A model generated the notes under the pieces. That model was not told the DNA's origin, made no database searches, and saw nothing but the letters and a program-made list of their open reading frames with translations. 32,315 nucleotides of DNA, taken from Rhodocyclaceae bacterium (GTDB taxonomy: Bacteria > Pseudomonadota > Gammaproteobacteria > Burkholderiales > Rhodocyclaceae). Shown piece after piece: positions 25,183-32,315 of this stretch. Position 1 is the stretch's first letter. Every line of letters starts with the position of its first letter. The stretch covers positions 1 through 32,315 of the forward strand of contig JAVBXY010000022.1 in the NCBI GenBank assembly GCA_030824275.1, written 5' to 3'. The position numbers were made by a program, and so were the translations under genes.

Positions 25183-26099
25183 AACTGTTCCCCATCCTGA
25201 TTGCTGCCCTGTCGCCCGCTCTGTGTTCGCCGGCACATGCCTGGGATGCCGTGCCGCAAAAAGTCGCCGACAGCGTTTATGTTTTCGTCGGTGATACCGG
25301 TCCGCGCACAGCGACCAACGAAGGCATGAACGCGACCACCGGTTTCGTCGTCACCCCGGCGGGCGTGGTGGTGATCGACAGCGGCAGCTCGAAACACGTG
25401 GCGGCCAAGATCGAAGCGGCCGTCCGCCAGATCACTGCCCAGCCGATCCGCTACGTCATCAACACCGGCGGCCAGGACCATCGCTGGCTCGGCAACGGAC
25501 ACTTCGCCGATCAGGGCATCCCGGTGATCGCCAGCGAAAAGACCGCCGCCGACATTGCCACGCGCGGCGGCACCTGGGCCGACGGCATGGCCAAACGGCT
25601 CGGCCCGGCTTTCGCCGGCACCCGCGTGCAAGGGCCAACGCGCCGCTTCGCCACTCGCAAAACCCTCACGCTCGGCGGCGAATCCATCGAGTTGATCTTC
25701 GCTGGCGGCGGCCATACGCCGGGCGACATCATCGTCTGGCTGCCGCGCCAGCGTGTCGCCTTTGCCGGCGACCTGGTGTTCATGGATCGCCTGCTCGGCA
25801 TCCTGCCCGTGTCCAGCGTGCCGCACTGGCTTGCCTCCTTCGATGCCCTCGCCGCCCTGCGTCCGGCGCTCGTCGTGCCCGGTCACGGCACGCCAGCACC
25901 CCTGGCCAAGGCGGACAAGGAAACCCGTGACTACCTCGCGCGCCTGCGCGCCCATATGAAGAAAGCAGTGGACGCCGGCGAGGACATGCAAGCCGCCATC
26001 GCCACGTTCGACGACAAGGATTTCGCCTATCTACCGATCTACACCGAGTTGCGCGGCCAGAACGCCAACCGCGCCTACCTCGACGCCGAAACCGAATAA
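25179..26099 (+). CDS. MBL-fold protein with altered metal-binding motif
   Basis: The 306-residue protein has a signal peptide (cleavage after AHA, about residue 21) and a metallo-beta-lactamase fold. The usual THxHxDH motif is replaced by NTGGQDHRWLGN (residues 95-106), so the two histidines, the aspartate and the last histidine all differ at their aligned positions. The other ligands remain: H179 in GGGHTPGD, D198 in FAGDLVF and H236 in VPGHG. I recall that sub-families linked to sulfur oxidation or quinoprotein genes share this pattern, but cannot confirm it. It starts at TTG 25179, overlapping the previous stop by 4 bases, after an AAAGGA site. Function unknown; a periplasmic thiol or persulfide substrate would suit the adjacent rhodanese. 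Confidence 0.75.
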   Translation: MKLFPILIAALSPALCSPAHAWDAVPQKVADSVYVFVGDTGPRTATNEGMNATTGFVVTPAGVVVIDSGSSKHVAAKIEAAVRQITAQPIRYVINTGGQDHRWLGNGHFADQGIPVIASEKTAADIATRGGTWADGMAKRLGPAFAGTRVQGPTRRFATRKTLTLGGESIELIFAGGGHTPGDIIVWLPRQRVAFAGDLVFMDRLLGILPVSSVPHWLASFDALAALRPALVVPGHGTPAPLAKADKETRDYLARLRAHMKKAVDAGEDMQAAIATFDDKDFAYLPIYTELRGQNANRAYLDAETE

Positions 26100-26121
26100 A
26101 ACAAAACTCCGGGAGACATCC

Positions 26122-27045
26122 ATGAAAAAACTGTTCGCATTGTTGTTCTGCATCCTGACCGCCCTGACTGCGCATGCCCAGGCCAAGCCCGACTTCCTCG
26201 TCGATGCCGACTGGCTCAGCGAGCGCATCAAAGACCCCAAACTGGTGGTGCTGGAAGTCCGCTACTACCCACACCGGCACGCCACCGTCGGCCACATTCC
26301 GGGCGCCGTGCAGGTGCAGCGCTTCGCCGATCTCGGCGCCAACGACGAGATGCCGATCATGCGCTTCCCTTCGCGCGAGGCCTTCCAGGCCACCTTGCGG
26401 CGCTGGGGCGTGAACGACGATTCGACCATCGTCGTCTATGACGACTCGGTCACCGCGCTGGCCTCGCGGCTGATCTTCCTGCTCGACCTTTACGGCGTCG
26501 ACATGAAGCGCGTCAAGCTGCTCGACGGCGGTGCCGTGGGCTGGAGCAATTTCAACGAACTGGTGAAAACGCCCAGTGCCAAACGCACACCGGGCAAGAT
26601 CACCCTCAAGCCCGCGTCGGCCACGCGCATGGTCGGCTGGACCGATGTCTATCGCCGGGTCGTGGCCGAACGCGAGCCGAAGATCACTCTGGTCGACGCC
26701 CGCCCCGCCGACATGTACGACGGCAGCCGCATCCAGCATTCGGTGCAGGGTGGCCACATTCCCGGCGCGCTCAATGTCGTCAGCCTCGCCGGTGCCGACG
26801 GCCAGTCGCAGCAGTGGAAATCACTGAACGACATTGCTGCCATGTACGCCGCCGTACCCAAGGACCACACCGTCATCACCTATTGCCACGACGGCTTCCG
26901 CTCCACCCTGGCCTGGCTGCAACTCAAGGCCCTGGGCTACAAGGACGTGCGCGTCTACAACGGCGGCTGGTCCGACTGGGACCGCACGCTGACCCTGCCG
27001 GTAGTGAAGGGCGCGAAACCCTACGACGCCGATTTCGATCTTTGA
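26122..27045 (+). CDS. Periplasmic two-domain rhodanese (sulfurtransferase)
   Basis: The 307-residue protein has a signal peptide (cleavage after AHA, about residue 19) and two rhodanese domains. The N-terminal one (about 22-150, with VGHIPGAVQV) lacks a catalytic cysteine, as usual in tandem rhodaneses. The C-terminal one has the active-site loop YCHDGFRS with C255, and GGHIPGALNV before it. It moves sulfane sulfur between thiosulfate or persulfide donors and a thiol acceptor. A GGGAG site precedes ATG 26122. It sits with the MBL-fold and DsbD-like genes, which together form a periplasmic sulfur/thiol group. Confidence 0.88.
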   Translation: MKKLFALLFCILTALTAHAQAKPDFLVDADWLSERIKDPKLVVLEVRYYPHRHATVGHIPGAVQVQRFADLGANDEMPIMRFPSREAFQATLRRWGVNDDSTIVVYDDSVTALASRLIFLLDLYGVDMKRVKLLDGGAVGWSNFNELVKTPSAKRTPGKITLKPASATRMVGWTDVYRRVVAEREPKITLVDARPADMYDGSRIQHSVQGGHIPGALNVVSLAGADGQSQQWKSLNDIAAMYAAVPKDHTVITYCHDGFRSTLAWLQLKALGYKDVRVYNGGWSDWDRTLTLPVVKGAKPYDADFDL

Positions 27046-27058
27046 GGAGACTCTCGAC

Positions 27059-27550
27059 ATGAGCAAGACCTTCAACGTGCTGGTGCTGTGCACCGGCAAT
27101 TCCGCCCGCAGCATCCTCGGCGAAATGCTCTTCAATCACCTCGGCCAGGGCCGCATCAAGGCGTATTCGGCGGGCAGCAAACCCGGCGGCGTGGTGAATC
27201 CGGTGGCGCTGGAAACGTTGACGAAGCACGGTGTGCCCTGCGAGGGATCGCACAGCAAGTCTTGGGATGAATTTGCGCAAGCCGGTGCACCCGAGTTCGA
27301 CTTCATCTTCACTGTCTGCGATAACGCTGCCAACGAAGTCTGTCCGATCTGGCCCGGTCACCCGAGCACTGCCCACTGGGGCATTCCCGATCCGGCCCAT
27401 GTCGAGCCGATGGAAGCGCGCCGCGAGGCGTTTGAAACGGCCTACCAGTCGCTGAAGAAACGCATCAGCGCCTTTCTGGCGCTGCCGCTGGAAAGCATGG
27501 ACCGCGAAAAGTCGGCGCTGGCGGCACGGCGTATCCACGAGGAAAGCTGA
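27059..27550 (+). CDS. arsC: ArsC, LMW-phosphatase-type arsenate reductase
   Basis: The 163-residue enzyme reduces As(V) to As(III). The P-loop CTGNSARS gives catalytic C11, and two further cysteines lie in TVCDNAANEVCP (C87 and C95), which would carry the disulfide relay to thioredoxin or glutaredoxin. The general-acid loop is in HWGIPDPA. This is the low-molecular-weight phosphatase class, not the E. coli ArsC class. The C87-C95 spacing is one residue longer than in the S. aureus plasmid enzyme. It starts 13 bases after the rhodanese stop and abuts acr3. Confidence 0.93.
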   Translation: MSKTFNVLVLCTGNSARSILGEMLFNHLGQGRIKAYSAGSKPGGVVNPVALETLTKHGVPCEGSHSKSWDEFAQAGAPEFDFIFTVCDNAANEVCPIWPGHPSTAHWGIPDPAHVEPMEARREAFETAYQSLKKRISAFLALPLESMDREKSALAARRIHEES

Positions 27551-27551
27551 C

Positions 27552-28625
27552 ATGAGCGCGCAATGTGAAGCCACGGCCAAACAGATCGCCGGTGCACCCA
27601 TCGGGTTTTTCGAGCGCTGGCTGACGCTCTGGGTGTTTCTCTGCATCCTCGGCGGCACCGCATTGGGCGTGGCCCTGCCAGCCGTCGCCCAGGCCGTGGG
27701 GCGCATGGAAATCGCCCACGTCAACATTCCGGTCGGCCTGCTGATCTGGGTGATGATCATCCCGATGCTGATGAAGATCGACTTCAGTTCCCTGCATGAA
27801 GTCCGCCAGCAGAAAGCCGGCATCGGCATCACGCTGTTCGTGAATTGGGCGGTCAAGCCCTTCACCATGGCGGCGCTGGGCTGGCTCTTCATCCGCCATA
27901 TCTTTGCCCCCTATTTGCCCGCCGAGCAACTCGACAGCTACATCGCCGGCCTGATCCTGCTCGGCGCCGCGCCCTGCACGGCCATGGTCTTCGTCTGGAG
28001 CAATCTGTGCAAGGGCGACGCCAACTTCACCATTTCGCAAGTGGCGCTGAACGATCTGGTGATGGTCTTCGCCTTCGCGCCCATCGTCGCCTTCCTGCTC
28101 GGTGTCTCGGCTATTCCAATCCCCTGGGATACGCTGTTCCTCTCGGTGGTGATGTACATCGTCATCCCGCTGGCGATAGCTCAGCTCTGGCGCAAGGCGC
28201 TGCTGAAAAAGGGCCAGACGCACTTCGATGTAGCGATGGCGAAGATCGGCCCCTGGACCATTACCGCGCTGCTCGCCACGCTGGTGCTGCTGTTCGCCTT
28301 CCAGGGCGAGGCCATCATCGCCCAGCCGCTAATCATCGCCATGCTGGCGGTGCCCATCCTGTTGCAGGGCCTGTTCATCGCCGCACTGGGTTACTGGCTC
28401 AACCGCAAGTTCTGCGTCGCGCACAACATCGCCGGCCCGTCGACCATGATCGGCGCCAGCAACTTCTTCGAACTCGCAGTGGCGGTCGCCATCGTGCTCT
28501 ACGGCTTCGAATCCGGCGCCGCGCTGGCCACCGTGGTCGGCGTGCTGATCGAAGTTCCCGTCATGCTCTGGCTGGTGCGCATGGTCAATGGCAGCAAGGG
28601 CTGGTACGAGGCGAGCACCCGCTGA
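27552..28625 (+). CDS. acr3: Acr3 arsenite efflux permease
   Basis: The 357-residue protein has ten predicted helices. The Acr3 signature is visible in LGAAPCTAMVFVWSNL, whose cysteine is essential for arsenite transport in characterised members. IIPMLMKIDFSSL and SNFFELAVAVAI are also family-typical. It exports the arsenite made by ArsC. ATG 27552 is one base after the arsC stop, and its stop overlaps the next gene. Confidence 0.95.
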   Translation: MSAQCEATAKQIAGAPIGFFERWLTLWVFLCILGGTALGVALPAVAQAVGRMEIAHVNIPVGLLIWVMIIPMLMKIDFSSLHEVRQQKAGIGITLFVNWAVKPFTMAALGWLFIRHIFAPYLPAEQLDSYIAGLILLGAAPCTAMVFVWSNLCKGDANFTISQVALNDLVMVFAFAPIVAFLLGVSAIPIPWDTLFLSVVMYIVIPLAIAQLWRKALLKKGQTHFDVAMAKIGPWTITALLATLVLLFAFQGEAIIAQPLIIAMLAVPILLQGLFIAALGYWLNRKFCVAHNIAGPSTMIGASNFFELAVAVAIVLYGFESGAALATVVGVLIEVPVMLWLVRMVNGSKGWYEASTR

Positions 28626-30073
28626 TGGAACTCGTGATCGCCGCCCTGCAAAGCGGCGCCGCCAGCCTCGCTTCCTACCTCGCGGCCCACGTGCTGCTGT
28701 GTCTGGTGCCGGCCTTTTTCATTGCCGGCGGACTCTCGGCACTGGTGCCGCAGCAATCCATCGTCCGCTTCCTCGGCCCCGACGCGCCGCGCTACATCGC
28801 CTATCCGGCCGCCGCCGGTGCCGGCAGCCTGCTGGCGGTCTGCTCCTGCACCGTGCAACCGCTGTTCGCCGGCATCTACAGCAAGGGTGCAGGGCTGGGG
28901 CCGGCGATCACCTTCCTCTTCTTCGCCCCGGCGGCCAACATCCTGGCGCTGTCCTACACCGGCGTCGCCCTCGGTGCCGACTTCGCCATCGCGCGCATCG
29001 TGCTGGCGCTGTGTTTCGGTATCGGCATCGGCCTGTTGATGGCGCTGATCTTCCGTCAGGGCGACGCCGCGCGAACCTCCGCCAATGCAGCCGCCTTTGC
29101 CGGCGGCGAAAGCATCTCGCGGCGGGCATTGGTCTTTCTCGGCACCCTGGTGGCGCTGCTGATCGCCGGCACGCTGAAGGTGGATTTTCTCGCCGCCACA
29201 CTGTTCAGCACCACACTACCCTGGGAGGGCGTAGGAAGCGCGCAAGCCGTGCTGGATCGGCTGGTGCCGGTGAATGAAATCAAGGGCGAGGAGGGCCTGA
29301 GCCTGCAAGGCCTGACACTGATCGGGCTGCTGCTGGCGATCGGCGCGGCGGCCTGGCGTGGGCTGGGCAAGGTTGACGAGGGATTCAATCGCCTGAGCTG
29401 GCTGGCACTGGGCCTGACCGTGGTGACGCTGGTCTTCGCCGCCATCGGCATTCGCGCCACGGACACGGGCCTTGCATTCACCGTCAGCGGCCGCACCCTC
29501 GCCGTCGCCGCCCTTTGCGCCACCCTCCTGCCGCAAGCCCGCCGCTTCGACGTCTGGGACATGCAGCAGTGGCTGTGGGAAACCTGGCGCTTCATCAAAA
29601 TGATCTTTCCGCTGCTGATCGTCGGCGTCTTTCTGGTCGGCGTGATCCGCAGCTTCATCCAGCCGGAATGGATACAGTACGTTGCCGGTGCCAACACGGT
29701 GCTGGCCAATCTGGCCGGCGTGGTGTTCGGCGTCTTCATGTATTTCCCCACCCTGGTCGAAGTGCCCATCGCGAAAATGTTCCTCTCGCTCGGCATGCAT
29801 CCGGGGCCGCTGATCGCCTACCTGATGGCCGACCCGGAACTCTCACTGCAAAGCATCCTGATCACCTCGGCCATCATCGGCAAGCTCAAGGCCTGGACTT
29901 ACGTCGGGCTGGTGGCGGTGTTCTCGACCATCTCCGGCCTGACTTACGGCGCCTGGGTCGATGGCACGCCACTGACCACACTGGCCCTCGTCATCGGCGG
30001 CTTCATCCTTACACTGACGCTCGTCGTGCAAGTCATCGAGCGCCTGCAACGTAATTCAAAGGAGGCAACATGA
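28625..30073 (+). CDS. ArsP/DUF318-type permease, second and longer copy
   Basis: The 482-residue protein has about twelve membrane helices. CSCTVQPLFAGIY in the first half matches the CSCS motif of the permease at 21394-22437, and FGVFMYFPTLVEVPI is the second-half counterpart. A middle region of roughly 130 residues (about 165-300) is inserted between the halves. The length difference and low overall similarity make this an old paralogue, not a recent duplicate. Placement between acr3 and a mini-thioredoxin suggests transport of an arsenical or thiol conjugate. Its start overlaps the acr3 stop (TGATG), and its end overlaps the next gene by 4 bases. Confidence 0.82.
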   Translation: MELVIAALQSGAASLASYLAAHVLLCLVPAFFIAGGLSALVPQQSIVRFLGPDAPRYIAYPAAAGAGSLLAVCSCTVQPLFAGIYSKGAGLGPAITFLFFAPAANILALSYTGVALGADFAIARIVLALCFGIGIGLLMALIFRQGDAARTSANAAAFAGGESISRRALVFLGTLVALLIAGTLKVDFLAATLFSTTLPWEGVGSAQAVLDRLVPVNEIKGEEGLSLQGLTLIGLLLAIGAAAWRGLGKVDEGFNRLSWLALGLTVVTLVFAAIGIRATDTGLAFTVSGRTLAVAALCATLLPQARRFDVWDMQQWLWETWRFIKMIFPLLIVGVFLVGVIRSFIQPEWIQYVAGANTVLANLAGVVFGVFMYFPTLVEVPIAKMFLSLGMHPGPLIAYLMADPELSLQSILITSAIIGKLKAWTYVGLVAVFSTISGLTYGAWVDGTPLTTLALVIGGFILTLTLVVQVIERLQRNSKEAT

Positions 30074-30303
30074 ACATCAAGATCCTCGGCACCGGCTGCG
30101 CCAAGTGCCATCGACTGGAACAACTCACTCGCGAAGTGGCGACCGAGCTGGGCATCAGCGCCGACTTCGATCACGTCACCGAAATGGACAAGATCATGGC
30201 CTACCCGGTGCTGAGCACGCCGGCCCTGGTGGTCGACGAAGAGGTGAAAGTCTCGGGTCGCATGCCGAGCAAGGAAGAAATCGCCGGCTGGCTCAAGTCG
30301 TGA
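30070..30303 (+). CDS. Mini-thioredoxin, second copy
   Basis: The 77-residue protein has a short thioredoxin fold with active site GCAKCHR (C10, C13) and the cis-proline in LSTPALVVDEE. It is clearly related to the protein at 22789-23019 but differs at many positions. It overlaps the upstream permease by ATGA and has AAAGGAGG just before, so translation is coupled and strong. The recurrent pairing with a permease suggests the two act together. Confidence 0.9.
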   Translation: MNIKILGTGCAKCHRLEQLTREVATELGISADFDHVTEMDKIMAYPVLSTPALVVDEEVKVSGRMPSKEEIAGWLKS

Positions 30304-30313
30304 GGAGATGCAT

Positions 30314-30547
30314 ATGAACAAACTACCCAAACAGCGATTCCACCTGGTCTTTTCCCTGATCATGGGCGCGATGATGGTCTTCCTGATGACCTTCGTCATC
30401 ACCCTGGTCAACGTCGGCATGCCGCCCGACTTCCTGCTGCGCTGGGCCAAGGCTTTTGTCGTCGCCTACGTGGTGGCCGTGCCGGTGATCTACTTCATCG
30501 CCCCCAAGGCACGGCAGATCACGGCGCGCTTCGTCGAACTACCCTGA
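30314..30547 (+). CDS. DUF2798-like small membrane protein
   Basis: The 77-residue protein has two membrane helices. The pattern QRFHLVFSLIMGAMMVFLMT, then F-x-x-RWAKAFVVAYVVAVP with PKARQI near the end, matches the DUF2798 family, whose function is unknown. GAGGAG lies six bases before ATG 30314, which is preferred to the ATG at 30308 that touches the site. It continues the ars operon with a 10-base gap. Confidence 0.85.
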   Translation: MNKLPKQRFHLVFSLIMGAMMVFLMTFVITLVNVGMPPDFLLRWAKAFVVAYVVAVPVIYFIAPKARQITARFVELP

Positions 30548-30562
30548 TACCGGACCCATGCC

Positions 30563-31015
30563 ATGAGCGAAAACCACCAATTCAGTTTCAGCCTCGAACA
30601 GCAGGACGAGTTCGCCTTCCTGATCCGTTTCGACAAGGACATTCCGCCCCTGCTCACCGACGAGCCGCCGCCCCTGGGCAAGGATGCCGGCCCCAACCCG
30701 GCGCGCCTGATCGCCGCCGGCGTCGCCAACTGCCTCTCGGCCAGTCTGCTCTTCGCCTTGCGCAAGCACAAAAACCAGCCCGGCCCGATCACTGCCACTG
30801 TCACCGCGCACATGGAGCGCAACGAAGAAAAGCGCCTGCGCATCGCTGGCATGGACGTGGTGATCCAGGTCGATACGCCGGCGGATTGCCTCGATCAACT
30901 CGACAAGGTAATCGACCAGTTCGAGGATTTCTGCGTCGTCACCCAGAGCGTACGTGCCGGCTTCCCGGTCAATGTCACCGTGCGCGATGGGGATGGGAAG
31001 GTGCTGAAGGGCTGA
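30563..31015 (+). CDS. OsmC-like peroxidase-family protein
   Basis: The 150-residue protein matches the OsmC/Ohr fold: a central GPNPARLIAAGVANCLSASL helix with C57, and a second cysteine, C124, in EDFCVVTQSVR. These two cysteines are the catalytic pair that reduces organic hydroperoxides in characterised members. It is the last gene of the ars run and starts 15 bases after the previous stop. A role against arsenic-induced oxidative stress is plausible but inferred. Confidence 0.88.
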   Translation: MSENHQFSFSLEQQDEFAFLIRFDKDIPPLLTDEPPPLGKDAGPNPARLIAAGVANCLSASLLFALRKHKNQPGPITATVTAHMERNEEKRLRIAGMDVVIQVDTPADCLDQLDKVIDQFEDFCVVTQSVRAGFPVNVTVRDGDGKVLKG

Positions 31016-31127
31016 TCCGGCGCCCGATGCCACTCGGCCATCCGCTACGGCGAGGAGAGCATTTTTTGCTCGACCGCCTTGTAGCGCAGTAGCTTCATCA
31101 GCGCCGACTTTCAAGCAATGGCGCGCC

Positions 31128-32198
31128 TCAGGCTGGCGCTTGTACTCGCTGAAATACCAAACTTGGTAGCGGATGACGATACGATTCCGAAAGCAATTTG
31201 ATCGACTTGACGAGTTCCGTTTCTCCCGCGTTCCACGCCAACCTGTGCAATAGACCACCTGTCGCGCGGGCGGCATCCAGAGCACGTTCATCCTGATGCA
31301 GAAATATCAGCAAAGCGAGTGGCAGCTTCCTACTGCGATGGAGACGCAATATCGACTCCATAAGGCGGCACAAATCCCGAAATGTAGCTTGGTCCATGTC
31401 AAGTGCCGGATCATCCAAAGCCAGAACGGCATGCCGGAATCGCCCCTGGCAGAGATAGCGGACCAAGAACCAGGCGAGTCCAAGCGAATTTTTTTCGGCT
31501 TCGTTGAGAATGTATCTGGCGAGCCGCGACTTGTCGTTACTGTTTACCGACAGCCGTACTTCCTGTCTCCCGCGTCGGCTCTCAACCTGCATTTTCATTG
31601 AACCGGGAATCTGCCACGGGGCGGGAGTAAGGTTCAATACCAACTCCTTCCACAATCCGCCCATAGTTTGAGGGAGATGAGTTTCAAGAACAGAAGCCAA
31701 GCGATCCTTCAGCGCCTTTGCAATCTTCTTCCAAGCGTCGGGGAGCTGGAATCCTATTTCCATATCTCTGTAGGCAATTTGGATACTTGCAGCGATAGCA
31801 GCGATCCGGGTCTCATCGTCATCTCCCCGGGAAAACTGAGGTGATATAGGCAGATTGGTTACGGCATCCAACCACGCCAGACAGCGAGTCCGCTCATCTG
31901 GAGTCATCAGTACGTAATCGAGACTTTGGCCTTCGGGTAGGTGCGGGGCCAAAGCCTGTCGGATTTCAGACTGCTCGATATCGGACAACGGACAACGCGA
32001 CTTGTCGAGCACCTGGAGTTCCTTATCCAGAGTTTCCAGCCTTTTTTGGAGTTCGGCATACTGCACGCGCAGCGTGACAAGTACTTTGTTGTTGGAATCA
32101 CGCACGGCCTTCACTGTTGCCAGAATGCCGTTTCTATCTGAGAAATCAGTATCGCAAGTTGGGCAATGCTGGTTTCCTGACTCTGTCCAAGGTCCTCT
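31128..32198 (-). pseudogene. SMC/Rad50-like ATPase, C-terminal half only, cut by an insertion sequence
   Basis: The frame is open from the repeat edge at 32198 to the stop at 31128, giving 356 residues. It starts with a CPTC zinc-hook-like motif (32154-32165), continues into a coiled coil (YAELQKRLETLDKELQVLD) and ends in an ABC-type ATPase lobe. That lobe has a signature-like LNEAEKNSLGLAWFLVRYL, Walker B VLALDDPALDMDQ, and a switch histidine in LLIFLHQD. The matching Walker A lobe and first coiled-coil arm are missing because the element at 32199-32315 adjoins the gene. A GTG at 32114 could start a shorter product, but it would lack the hook. The parent could be a DNA-repair or defence ATPase. 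Base composition is lower in GC than the ars genes. Confidence 0.7.
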
Positions 32199-32315
32199 GG
32201 GAGTGTCAGAATTTCTGTGTGTGAGGCGCTCGGAGACTTTTCCACGGTGACGGGTGCCGAAGGTCCCTCTAGACCGTAGGCGGACGGCGCGGTGGGAAAG
32301 TCGGTGGTCATTCTA
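32199..32315. mobile_element. Terminal inverted repeat, right copy; probable insertion-sequence end
   Basis: This is the exact reverse complement of 1-117. Its inner edge at 32199 joins the coding sequence of the broken ATPase. The bases next to it (agaggacct, minus strand) differ from those beside the left copy (cgacatctt), so the two are separate insertion events or copies, not two ends sharing one target duplication. The element continues past the window. Confidence 0.7.

Noticed and set aside
31054..31082. Weak hairpin with a T6 loop after the OsmC-like gene
   Set aside because: The pairing is interrupted by bulges and the T run is in the loop instead of after the stem, so I could not support a terminator.
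1..32315. Possible circular molecule because both ends share a sequence
   Set aside because: The shared sequence is inverted, not direct, so it cannot be a circularising overlap.
1..32315. CRISPR arrays, rRNA genes and complete tRNA genes
   Set aside because: No regularly spaced repeats, rRNA segments or complete tRNA cloverleaf were seen on either strand.

Overview
The window looks like a piece of a high-GC betaproteobacterial genome. A Rhodocyclales-type denitrifier or facultative anaerobe would fit, judging from the gene families, the E. coli-like napFDAGHBC order and the strong G/C third-position bias. That placement is inference, because no rRNA or other taxonomic marker is present. About 1.4 kb at the left end and 1.1 kb at the right end have visibly lower GC and carry mobile or broken genes. 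The 29 kb between them is compact core-type DNA.

Left edge (1-1470). The first 117 bases are an exact inverted copy of the last 117 (32199-32315). They read as the end of one insertion sequence present at both edges. The left copy abuts the 3' end of a decayed IS3-family transposase. Next come a secreted, cysteine-rich B-type lectin-like gene and then the 3' end of a tRNA gene (T arm, acceptor strand, CCA) followed by a strong terminator. The tRNA fragment looks like the scar or attachment site of an integrated element lying to the left.

Core region, part 1 (1569-14747, mostly + strand). It holds a small winged-helix regulator, a polytopic membrane protein on the minus strand, an EamA transporter, and a complete cytochrome c maturation (System I) set. 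The ccmABCDE and ccmFGHI blocks are separated by two diheme cytochrome c genes. A hybrid histidine kinase with a receiver at each end follows.

Core region, part 2 (14762-20964, - strand). This is a complete periplasmic nitrate reductase operon, napFDAGHBC, with a perfect FNR/Anr-type box upstream of napF. NapB and NapC are c-type cytochromes and so depend on the Ccm machinery next door.

Core region, part 3 (20994-31015, + strand). This is a long arsenic/thiol operon driven divergently from nap. Its order is arsR, an ArsP-type permease, a small protein with a Cys-Cys tail, a mini-thioredoxin, a CDF metal exporter, a thioredoxin-DsbD/CcdA fusion, an MBL-fold protein with altered metal ligands, a periplasmic rhodanese, arsC, acr3, a second ArsP-like permease, a second mini-thioredoxin, a DUF2798-like protein and an OsmC-like protein. 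Most genes overlap or nearly abut. Arsenate reduction (ArsC) and arsenite export (Acr3) form its recognisable centre. The duplicated permease/mini-thioredoxin pairs and the periplasmic thiol/sulfur genes are the less understood part and the best candidate for an undescribed extension of arsenic resistance.

Right edge (31016-32315). An SMC/Rad50-like ATPase gene is cut by the right-hand insertion-sequence copy immediately upstream of its CPxC zinc-hook motif, leaving only the C-terminal half. Both window ends therefore lie inside copies of the same repeat, as expected of an assembly contig broken at an IS, although a composite-element reading is not excluded.
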